64,000 nt of DNA, taken from positions 9,379,122-9,443,121 of the forward strand of contig NC_087377.1 of the NCBI RefSeq assembly GCF_963675165.1. The letters run 5' to 3'. The position numbers were made by a program, and so were the translations under genes. The notes under the pieces were generated by a model. It had not been told where the DNA came from, ran no database searches, and saw only the letters and a program-made list of their open reading frames with translations. Below are positions 1-11,700 of this stretch, one piece after another. Within the stretch, counting starts at the first letter, position 1, and every line of letters starts with the position of its first letter. The stretch is from Halichondria panicea. Lineage: Eukaryota; Porifera; Demospongiae; Suberitida; Halichondriidae.

Positions 1-935
1 TGCCATAGCGCTGCGTTTGCAGCATAGATAGCCTTCACACAACAATATCTTGATTTAAATAGTGGCAGATTTTGATGTTAAAGTTTCTTTGTCGAATAAA
101 AGCGAGCAAAAGCTAAACTTGCCCGTTGGCAGCTGCTAACTACACGCGGCCTTTATTCGAGATACCCTATGTTACATTGTGATTTTTCCACATGGGTTAC
201 TTACAGCTGACGTGATCCTGTACCAGAAACAATGGAACAGGGTCACTAAAGTAGAAAGCTAGAATTACTGCCTCTGCTGACTAGGTATTTGCAGCTGAAG
301 TGATCCCGTAACATGAATAAGGGCCAAGAAAGTAGAATTGTGACTGGTTGTTGACTGACTCTGGATCCTATACTCTAGCCTGGAAGGAGCCATACTTCTC
401 TTAGTCTAAGACTCCAGGCTTCTTTGCTGTGATCCCAGTCCACAGTGCATGTCTCATGTGACATACTCAATGTTTCAGCATCCCTACAGTCTGGTTTAGT
501 TTTATTGCTCTTGAGTTGCTGTGCTAGTCATACATGCTACATGCACTGCATTATCACTCTTCTGGTTTCTTTATTATCATGTCACCAGCCGAGGGTTTGC
601 ACTTTAGTGCTCTAGTTGTGGTCATGTAGCAAAGTGTGGCTTATTGTAAACAGAAGCCTTACTAAGTATATTGTCCCACGGTAGCATGTACACGCAGTGA
701 TTATCTAGTAGTAAATCAAGCTGTCTTCACTGATCATGGATCGTTATTTTTACCCGAGGTGCGCGTGGGTGGCCACATGTGTAGTCGTCCGTTGTTTGTG
801 ACAGGATAATCTACTCACCTGGGTGCCATAGCACTGCGTTTACAGCATGGATAGTCTTCAATATCTTAGTTTAAATAGTGGCAGATTTTGATGTTAAAGC
901 TTCTTTGTCGAATAAAAGCGAGCAAAAGCTAAGAA
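1..935. repeat. Two units of a dispersed repeat
   Basis: The first ~130 bases reappear at about 825-931 with few changes; both units end in a shared core, gtcgaataaaagcgagcaaa. The segment before the second unit (about 735-830, 'acccgagg...ggccac') recurs next to the same core at about 29,850-30,000, and in reverse orientation at about 15,560-15,715. This is therefore a multi-copy family whose copies hold the two blocks in the same order. I see no coding potential and no terminal repeats, so the element class is unknown. The rest of this stretch shows no gene. Confidence 0.6.
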
Positions 936-1734
936 GCTGTACATTCTCCTAGTTACGGGTGTGTATGTCCTGGACGGTCACAATATTTTGATCTCATGAT
1001 CACTAAATACGTATACATTATATTGCGCATGTGCTCAGGCAATGATGACAGTCACATACCATGCTATACGTATTTTGAGGGTATAAATGTTATCAAAGCA
1101 ATGGCAAGGATACTAATTGCACGAGGCGTAGCCGAGTGCTATTAACCTTGCCAGTGCTTGTTATAAATCCCTTATTGCACGAGTAGCCATACTATTGATT
1201 GTTAATCGTTTGTGATGCAGTTTTAAGGACTTTTTAGCTGCAGTTTCAGTAAAAGAATTAGCCACGTCCGTTATTCGAACGTGTAGTCGTCAAGGCAGTA
1301 ATTGCACGTCGTTAATGACGTTAATTACTGATACGCGATTGATTAATCCACTCTACGAATCACAGTGAATAATAGGACAACATGCATGCGATTAAGTACC
1401 TAATCAATAATTATAGTGGCCCCCATTACCGGCTTGGGTCACTTTGTTGGTCCATGTGCCAGTGAGGGTTGATAATTAATTAATCCAGAACGTCTTGTTA
1501 TAATTTCTATATCTGGCTAAACCCTAAGGTGGAAAATGTTTGCTATTATTATTTTTAATCATGTACCACAAAGTAAGTATGCATGCTACTCCTTAATACA
1601 CCCCATATCATTTCAAATGCAAAGGTAGAACTCTTTAAGTTTGTTTCCAAACCAAAAGTATATTTCCAACCTATTTACGTATTTACAGTGCATTTACCTT
1701 TAACCACTCCCTCCACACGCCCACACATGTGCAG
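936..1734. other. Non-coding stretch, nothing recognised
   Basis: AT-rich sequence with short palindromic words (for example around the 'attgcacga' repeats at about 1,117-1,180) but no open frame with coding character and no clear element ends. Confidence 0.5.
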
Positions 1735-2545
1735 GATGGGGAGCACTGGTTGAAGGATGAGCCAGTGGATAACTACATGAGGTGAGTTTGTACTACTGGA
1801 GAGGAAGTATAATGTGGCAAGATAGTCTGTGCTAAGTAAGTGACAGTGTGCATGTTAGTCGAATGGGAGTGCACAGTTTATGGTAAAGCTAATGTTAGCA
1901 AACAGTTATGCATGTATGTGAAGGGAGTGTCAATGTGTTTAGAGCCCTAATACTATTAGTTATACTAACTCTCAACTTCTTTATCCTGGTAACATCCAAT
2001 ACCATCAATATACATCAATGCATGGGCATGCACGTCGGAGGCATATATATACGTATAGTGTGTTTGTGTGTGGTCAGTGCATTATTGTTGGAAATGTTCT
2101 ATGGTTGCAATACAGATACAAGTAATAGCTTTGCTTTTAGTTATTTGATTCGTGGATTTGAAACAAAAAGCTTCTGTCTAGAGTTATGGCTTATATATTT
2201 GTGGCTAGTTCGTGTTTAGCAAACAATTTTGATTATACTAACTTCACTTTCACGTATAAAAATTGGTAATTTGCTCTCTGTACCAACTATTGGTGGCTGC
2301 AAAGTGAATAAATTAATAGTCAATCTTTTCCCACTCTTTTGCACCGTTCCCTGCATGCAAGCAAAAAGTGTTGTATTAATTTGTTCGGATCCATGTATAC
2401 CGATAGATCAGCACCCACGATACTTTCATTTTTATAGCGCCAACGAGTAGTCTATTCTAAATGTATATTTTTATACTCTTGAGTAGGGTTAATAATGTCC
2501 TTCATCCTGTACAGATACAGTCAGCTAAGTTTGAGAAAAAAGTGA
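1735..2545 (+). CDS. Possible last two exons of an upstream gene
   Basis: Two short open segments join in frame. Exon 1735-1781 follows a strong pyrimidine tract and cag; it reads DGEHWLKDEPVDNYM and ends at a gtgagt donor in phase 2. Exon 2515-2545 follows tacag, continues in that phase as RYSQLSLRKK and reaches TGA at 2543-2545. The splice signals are good and the residues look protein-like, but the piece is too short to assign to a family. If real, it is the 3' end of a + strand gene that starts left of the window. It could also be chance. Confidence 0.25.
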
Positions 2546-2819
2546 AGAGTCTCAAGATCGCTAAGAAAGTGCGCGAGTGTGTGTTGACTGTTTAGGAATA
2601 ATTATTATTAATTTTATGCTTGCCCATAATTACTTTTCAACTTAGTGAAGTTTTACACCTCAGATAAATTATTTGTCTCTGTATTGAATTGTGCACACAA
2701 CCTACGTACCCATATAGTGGGTTATTTTCGTATCAGTAGAGCACGTACAAATATTGAAACAGCAAATTTTTCTGGCATAATAATTATAGATGTAACGTCA
2801 CTATCCTGAGCTGTATGAA

Positions 2820-3145
2820 TACAGTAGACTCTCACTCTCTACAGTACGGCCATTTAGTATGGCACAGATTGTTAGCCAGATGTTTACTACACAAAACTTG
2901 CTGCGGCCACTCGCTATTCCATAAACCGGTTGGTTGTGTGATGTTTTGAGTGTGGTGTGGCAGACAAAATTGGATATGGAAAGTAATGATTCATTATCCT
3001 TGAAACAGAGCCGCAAAATTAGTCACTAGATTCGAGGTAGGGTTACTTTTAGCTGCGGCTATTTCTGAAATGCAGTCACCTCGCTATTTCAGCCAAGCTG
3101 TAAATACTGTCCCAAGGGTGGCCGGATTAACGAGAGTCTACTGTA
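2820..3145. mobile_element. MITE family 1 copy (TACAGTAGACTCT ends)
   Basis: Both ends are inverted repeats of the form TACAGTAGACTCTC...GAGAGTCTACTGTA, flanked by TA. The interior carries the family's 'gccac tcgctatt' and 'gcggctatttctgaaatgcag' segments. Other copies in this window are at 16,718-17,150, 34,367-34,865 and 50,084-50,457, with fragments near 57,250 and 57,745. TA target sites and these ends suggest a non-autonomous Tc1/mariner or pogo-type element; no transposase frame is present. Confidence 0.75.
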
Positions 3146-5398
3146 TTTAGTAAATAGATAGTTTGTACAAAACTACGGTACATGACCATGCAAGAATTAC
3201 ATGTACATTTACTTAAGCAATTAATTTTGGGTGTGATTAATCAACGCTGAGTTCCGTCCCAATAAAGGAAAGTGGTTGTGTGTCTATAATTCTTCGCAAT
3301 TTCTCCATTTCAATCGCCTATGTGCAGTGAAGTTGTATTGCATTGCAAAAAACGATATAGCGGGTTATTTTCGTATTGAAGAGCATCATACGGAAATTAA
3401 AACTACAAAAATTAGTCTACGGCAATTGATTCAACGTCGCTATCCTAAGCTGTACAAAATTAGTCAAAATTAATATTATATAATTGAGTCCCTGCGTAAT
3501 TATCATAATTTTATATCAGACTAAAAAACATTTTGCAAGGTGTAACATTGTTACGACAAGAAATTTAGCAACAGCTAATCCCTTAATATTCCTTCATTAT
3601 TATCTCATTTTTGGGTGAAATGTTGAGCGAGACTTTGCGATCTAACCTAAGCGTTCTTGCTTGCGTTCTGGCTATATAGGCCTTTCCAAATTAATTTTTT
3701 CTCTCAAATTGTCTACCCGATTGTTTTCTTATGAGCCGGTGTGACTCGTGCATGTAAGGGTACATCATACATGTACAACTCAATTTACAAGTCATTATCG
3801 TACTGTACCGTAAATTATAATAATAGTCATTAGATGAATAATTATTTTAGCCACTGCTATTTTCTGAAATGCAGCCACTTCGCTCGCTAAACTGCACTGA
3901 CCATGATTTAACGAGAGCATAAAATAAATATCACATAACGTTCTTGCCATAATAATATTATTTCACGCTTGCATATAATATTTCTAGCATTTAATAATTA
4001 TATACGTGTTATGTAGTAGCTAGGTTTACTGCTACACTATTGCTGTGCACACGGCTATCTTTATTGTCTTGGTTAAAAGATCATATATTATAGAGACTCA
4101 GGTGATTACAAAACATTGCATAATAAGTTGAACAATACAGCCGGCTGCGCAGAGCGCAATGCCCAACCGGATATGACTACAAAAATCAATAAGGTAAATA
4201 CCAGGTTAGGAATAAGTCCAAAACATTACAATACGGTAATACAAATCCCCCAAAATGTGGCTTAAAGCGGCACACCGGCCTCTAATAACGTGCAGTGCTA
4301 ATACCACCCAAATCCAGTATAAGTATTGTTCAAACCAACATAATTGGTCAAGCATAATATACTTCTATATCACTCAAAGCTGCAAAGCTATAACTACTAG
4401 AATTATGGTGAGTTATAATAATTATTAAACTACCATGCATGCATCGTATGCTACTATGTAGAATGGCTCTGCTAATTATAATTATATATAGCTCGACTTT
4501 CCTGCGGCCTGCATGGAATCAAGAATAGATCCATTTTTCTCTACTAGACTATTCGTGATATCTCCGTCTTGGTCTGCCGAAAATGCCGCATTGAATGGCA
4601 ATACGAACTCAACTACAACACGGCTATAGAATTGTTCTGCATGGCAATAATTATTATTTACTGTCAATGGGGGGGGAGGGGGGGGGGGGGTCGATAATTA
4701 TTTATAGTCTCATCGTCGTGATCGATACACCTTTAAAGCATGGATCGATTTATGTATATATATATATAATTGTGTTGGTACAATAAAATAATAAATGTAA
4801 GCAGGGTTTAAATATCACACAACTGATTTATAAATCTGAGCATTGATTTATGAACCATGCAGTCAAAAATTCCGAGAATGTCTCATGTTTTGTTGCTATC
4901 ACATTTTTCTGAACAAAAAAAGTATGTTGCAATCTGCACAAAACTTGCTAGAATTGGCTTGGGGACTGGGGAGATACAAAAAACGTGGAAATGAGCTAGA
5001 GAGCCCAATCTGTTATAATGTTTGAATATGTACATTTTTGTGAAATTTGCGAGTGTTCTGGAAAAGCACCAAAAAATATGGATTGCAATTTTTCACATTG
5101 CTCCATGGTGGATGAGGTTTACTTCTCCAATTATTTGTGGGGTTTTAGTGCAACCTAATCTAATCGCCGACTTTCTTGTTTCTACACTTTTTGGTGTTTC
5201 CCCATGCATCTAATTCTAGCAATTTTTTCACATTGCAATTATCAGTTAGATCTATACCTAAAAAACCATCATGTGATAAAATACTAGATATTCTCATATC
5301 TATATGATCCCAGTTTTTACTGATTTAAAATCCATCCCATGATTATGATTATTAACACCTATAATTATCAAGCTTAGAGGTAATTATATCATTGATAT
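3146..5398. other. Non-coding stretch
   Basis: No exon with splice support. Contents noticed: a degraded echo of MITE family 1 at about 3,845-3,920 ('gccactgc...aacgagag'), a G-rich run at about 4,668-4,690, and an A-rich segment at about 4,840-5,215 whose open frames have no splice or family support. Confidence 0.5.
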
Positions 5399-5541
5399 AG
5401 AGGATTTCAAGTTGGTTGGCAGAAGTTAAAAGTTAAAGTGCAGTCAACCACGACCACTAATTGGATTAGTGAAGTAAAACATACACAGTGTGAGATGGCT
5501 GCACTTCAACTCTTAACTTCTGCCAACCAACCTGAAATCTC
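5399..5541. repeat. Foldback repeat upstream of the adhesion gene
   Basis: Arms of about 43 bases (5399-5443 and 5499-5541, core ttggttggcagaagtta) are inverted copies around a ~55-base loop. It lies about 260 bases before the start codon of the next gene, so it may be a small TIR element in the promoter region. No transposase. Confidence 0.6.
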
Positions 5542-5798
5542 TGTAAACGTTCATGCAGATTAATTGAGACAAAATTAATGGCAGTGCACCCTACAGCTAC
5601 AACTGTTAAGTGTTTTTAAGCATTAAAATTGTGGTTTGTGGTCAACCTGGGCTGCGCATTCATGTGGTCAGTGGCTACCGGCATGCGGTTTATGGGATAG
5701 ATTTACATGTAGAGTTACAGGACCGGATTAGTGCACTGAAATTGCCTCCTCTGCTCTGGGATCTGGGCCAGGTGACTGATTCTACAACTTTGAGAACA

Positions 5799-8700
5799 AT
5801 GGAAGGTAAAAAGACAATCATCTTTTTGCTGTCATTTGTGACTTGTTCGCTGGCTATTCCACGGGAGGAGTTTTATTCCTTTGGACAAAATTCAGGGGAT
5901 ACGACTGTGCCCTCAAACGATGATGGATCAACTGAACAGATCACTCTACAGTTTGGCTCATTCTATTACTTCGAAAAGCAGTATACTAACCTGTTTGTAA
6001 GTTATTTGTGTTACCAACAGCGACACCATAATGCTAACCTTTTTCAAGTATGCAAGCTTAGTGTTAACCGTAGTTTATGCCAACTCATGTAGACTGAACT
6101 AGGTGTACAAAGAAAAGAAGCGCTTGTAGAATATAATTGTGGCGCTTATAAAAAGGTGTGTTTTTGATACCATAGCAGTCGGTTTTACTTAATTATTGAC
6201 TATACGCTGACACTTTCACCTTCAACAATTAAGTATCATTTGCTTGTTCATTGAAAATATGTTTGTGGTCTATAATATCTCATACCATCTGTATATTTTT
6301 TACTATCGATCTGCGTGCACTCCAATATACATATAATTATACTGATAGCAATGCGGGTCCCTCACAACTATTAATGCTCTATACATATTTTGCTACTCCA
6401 GGTGAACACAAATGGAGTTATCTCCTTTGATGCTGCAGTCTCAACTGTCACTCCTCAATCATTTCCGTTGTCCGGATTGTTTCTGATTGCCCCCTATTGG
6501 GCTGACGTGGATACAAATGGAACGGGTACTGTGTACTACAGGGAGACGCGAGATAACGATGTTCTAAAACGAGCTAGAAACGATGTAATGACGTCTTTTT
6601 CAAGAAGATTCCTTCCAATTTTTGTTTTCATTGCCACTTGGGATAGAGTTGGACACACTGACCAGGTAGGTATATATTGAAAAAGAGCGTGTTCTATATA
6701 ACAATAGTTGTTCTTAAACATAGATTGCAAGCGTGTGTATAGCATCATTACATGCAATTGCGATTCAACTTTGACGACACAGAAATTAATAGAGCACTTA
6801 AAAATAGTCTAACCTCGATATCTAGATTGCTTTCAGATGAAGTTGCTGGTTAGTAGCGTGTCTAGCAGGGAGCTCATCAGTGGGCTTGAGCACCCTCCTG
6901 GCCTGACATGCAGACAACTATTAAACTAATTTAGCTATCAGCATTAGCGCAGCTCTGTTTATAAACTATACACTTGCAACACTGCATGGTTTGTTATTAC
7001 TAAGTCGTGATCTCGCCCATTTCTATTGCAATCAGCAATCAGCAATAATGCTTGGGTTTTCTATGCGTAAAGATTCCAGTTCCAAACAAATAACAGTTCC
7101 AAAGAAATAAAACCCCAGACAATGCATGGATATATTCTGATAACTGACGCATGACCTCTTAGGTTTGACTCACAAAAATCATTACTGTTCGTAACATTTA
7201 TTTTAGTGTTCATTATATCACTTATGAGATAGGCATGACTGTGACATGCCCGTAAATGCATGCAGATGCAGCAGTTCAGTTGCTGTACAGCTCCTTCCTT
7301 TACAGCATGTGTGCAGGTCTCATTCTCGGACATTACCATGCAATTAGACTTACCAAGCATTTGAAACACAGCACCTTTATAGCTTATATGATTGGTTAAA
7401 ATTTACTATACAGTGCCTGTAACCTAGAGAGTAGAATACCACAAATGTGTGAGTAGTTATACTTAAGTGTATGGTTTGTCTCCTCCTCGCTTGTTTTGAT
7501 ACTCTTTGGTGCTTGCCCGCGGCCAATCCTATAGAAATTTTCAAGTGGTACCCAATTTCCTAGTAATTTTCATAGCAATTTTCACAGTGCAAAATGCCGT
7601 TTTTTTTACTTTTCACCCTTCTCCGACACAGATTGCAACATTTCAGTGTGTGCTTATGACAGATGGAACTTCCTCCTTTGTCAAGTTCTTATACGCTGAT
7701 GGTGAGATGCAATGGACAAAAGAAGATGCCTCAGGGAGAACCAATAGATTTCGGGGAACCCTTGCACAAGTTGGATTCAATGCTGGTGATGGGAAGAGGT
7801 TCTTTAGTGTGCCAGGCTCACTGACCAACAGAATCATGAATATTGATTCCACTACCAATGTGAACATACCGGGCGTATGGACATTTCAAGTCAACGGTGA
7901 TATTGCACGATGCTCTGACCCTGAGGACATGGAAAATAGTAAGCCTTTATATACACAAGTCCCACAAAACATTTTCAATGTGAAAAGTTGCTAAGATTGG
8001 CCGCGGGAACATCAAAGAGCGTGGAAACAAGAAATTCGGCGAGAGCATAACTCCAATCCATTACAACATACATTTTTTTGCTAGTTACATTTTTCGCTGG
8101 CATATAGTTTACTGGCAATACATAAGTTGCATAAGTTGTAATTTTATGCCTCAGGGCGTAACATATACGTCCAACCCCCAGAGGAGTGATATATACCCTT
8201 ACGTATTTTAGTCACGTGCAACAATGACTCTACTGTTGAATGTTGCACGTAACCAAGCCTACCTAATTGAGGTATATACTTGTGTCGTACCTCCTTTGCT
8301 CTGCGTCCACCCATAGCGAAGAGTTTAAGCTTGCAGCATGCAGCATGCTCAAATATCACGTAACGTGTTCGCAATTTTACAAAGTGCCCAAGAAGAGCAG
8401 TTTAGTGAGTAGCTATAGTTACACTCTACTTTTCGCTGGTACCAAAATACTCCCTAACAAATTATTGTGCATTTTACTTTCTTACAACGCATATGTATAA
8501 TTATGTGTGTGCATGAATGCAATACCAAGTAAATTCCCGGCTTTATCTGCCGTCATTTTCGATGTGTATAGATCATTATAATGATTGAACACACAGCTCC
8601 ACTTGTGATCACCCCAAGAGTTGGAAACATGCTTGGAGGAACTGCAGTCTCCATTACCAGCACATGTTTAGAGGAATTTGACAACATAACTTGTCAATAC

Positions 8701-11700
8701 GAAGGATTCGATACAGTGGATACCGATGTGGGGCTTTTAGAGCTAGATGGGAATCCAACTGTTGTGGCTGTTTGTGTGTCACCGGCATTTTTAGAACCTG
8801 GATCGAAAACTCTTCGTGTCGTTGTCACAAATAAGAATGGGACGGTGAAGTATGACATTGGCACTCGATTCTATGCAGGTACAAACAAAATGTCATGACT
8901 TGTAGCAATTATGTAGGCTATAATTATGTAGTAATTAAGTGCATATATAATTTACGTGAAGTGTTTTAGTTATGCATGTATAACCCTCGTCACCATACAT
9001 CCTTATCATTCTACATAATTATAATAAGTATAATAATTATGTTACACTGCATGCATGCATGTGGGGCTATTCATTTACAGTACACATTGAAGACAGTACT
9101 GAGGTACAGCACAATTTGAACACTCAAGTCGTTCTTCCTCAAACCGGAATCTTAATAACTTGGAATCCTTTTGATCTTCTTCCCTCTCATGCCGAAAACC
9201 CGTCCTTCTACACGGTCAATATCGTTCTTGTTGAGTTTGATATGAACACAGGAGAATGGGAAGATGTTGAGATACTAGCATCAGGTTTACCAAATATTGG
9301 GCAAGCAAAATTAATGTGGTAATCCCAATTCTCAGTGTGTGTACCAATAATAACATGGCTGTACGACCAATTGCAATTCAAGTTAGGATTGGAGAGTTTT
9401 CTGGAGATGTACAACGAAGAAGGCCGATTGTCCGGTTGTTGGTAAATAGAGTCACTCTGTGGACGCCAATTCTGTATTACATGAGTAGTAATGATCTCCG
9501 ATTAAGATGTGAAGCTTGGTGCAATGAGCAGCCCACAGATATCGGTAAAAACCTTCTTGATGAACTCCCCCCTTGTCCACCTAGGGTCACTCAAGCTAGG
9601 CTATTTAACAGTGGCTTTGTTGAGGATTCTGGAATAAATATCATTATAAACAGATACGTCTTTCACGTTGGATCGGAGACATGCTTCAGATCAAGAGAGG
9701 CAAGGTGGATGGATATTTTCAGTACCAGTTTTTTATATGGCAAAAACCATGCATGCAACTGCTTAGGAAAAGCAGGGTGGCTAACTAGTTAATGATGTTA
9801 CAGAGGAATTAGAGTGGTGTTTGCAACTTATTAATAATTATATATGGTCCTTTACTAAATATACACTATCATTATTATAGAGTACACTTTGTCACAACTA
9901 GTATTTTCTCTCCTATTATAGTCCCTCAGGTGCTGGACAGCAATGTTGTTATGAAAAAAGTGGAAACCTGTTGGTGGGTGCCCCAGGAGGAGGCTCAGTT
10001 GACAAAGTTTCCCCACAAAATTTTCTGGGCCATTTCCTAGAAGATGTCCTTCCTGCTTTTCTCTGCTGCTTTGGACCGCTTAGTAATTGTGATGCTTATT
10101 ATCAGAAGCGTCCTTCCGACAATGGAGAAGGATATAACCCACCCAATCCTGGTAAGTATAATCATAGATAAAGATCTAGAAATAACTTTTTCCTCCCTTG
10201 TACATGTATATATAGTGGTCCATATTGTTAGGTCTATAATTATTGTTAGATAGTGATGACTTAACGATGTATACAGTGTTTCCCATTATTATACGCAGCA
10301 TGTGTCTATGGAGATCCCCACATTGTGACTCTGGATGGATTTAAGTACACCTTTAACGGCAAGGGAGAGTACCTGATAGCTCAAGTGGATGACATCTTCT
10401 CATTTCAGGGACGAATGACCCAAGCTGTGAATCCTCAGGGAGACCCAGTTGGAGCTTCTGTCTTCTCCGCTGTTGCTATGAGCGACGGTTCTAGTATAAT
10501 CCAGTTTCAAATTGGTTTTTCCGATGACCCTGATGCTCTTATAAATGGAACATTTATCGATTTTACTGAAGTGTCTCTTCAACAGTTCAATGGAGTGGCT
10601 GTCGAAAAAGATGGAAATAAACTTTTTGCGAGATTCAATAGCGGAGCGTATATTGAAGTCAGAGAAGAGAATGGTTTCTTATCAATTCTGTTAGTGAGTT
10701 TTCCCATTTTATGGAAAGGACGAACCCAAGGGTTAATAGGAAACTACAATGGGGACACAGCTGATGACCTCACACCATGTACCGGGAATCCCCTTTCACT
10801 GGATGCGGACTTGAAGACCATCCATGAAATGTTTGGAGTCACGTGTGAGTATATTATAATGTAGCCACGAAAAAAATTATGATACTCTCTGCCCCCCCCC
10901 CCCAAATCTGGCATTAACTTTGTGTAGGTATAATATAGATCGTTATGCGGTTGAACTCAACGAAAATAGTACTACTTTTGTACTATTTTCGTTTGTTATT
11001 ATAATGTTACATGCAGGGAGTATTAACAGGCCACAAGACAGTCTTTTCACATATCCTGAGGGTGAGAGCTGGGCTAACTACACCTTCCCGAACTTTGAAC
11101 CGACATTCGAGGTAGTATTTTCTAATTCATCCTTAGAGCAGGAAGCAGATGACCTCTGTGGGGATGACTTTTTCTGTCGGTTTGATATAGCCACGACTGA
11201 AAACACCATGGTCGGACTCTTGACCCTGTATGTGATCCACCATGCCTCAACGGGGCTTGCATTGCCACAAATACCTGCAGCTGCTCCGTCAGCTACACTG
11301 GGGTCAGGTGTGACGCGTCCCTCGTGATGGATTGTGACGTTAGTCCATGTGAGAACAATGGAAGCTGTGCGTTACTAGCTGGATCCTACATTTGCACATG
11401 CCCCTTCAATTACAACGGAGTGAACTGTCAAAATCCAGGTATGTCAATATGGTATAGTCAGCTTCACAAGTTTTGCTGCACGCCTAGATCGGTAATTGTT
11501 CCTACGTATAGCCAAACGTTAAGCCACATCATAAAGTGCATGACCATACTAGCAAATTTCATTTAATGACGGATGTTTTGGGAAAATGTTCCACCATCTG
11601 GTCTGGTCGTCCTGGTCGCATTATCAGGGTTCATCTAGGATGAAAAGTTTTGGGGGGAAGGTTTGGGCGCGCGTAAGCGTACTAATAATGATGATGTTGT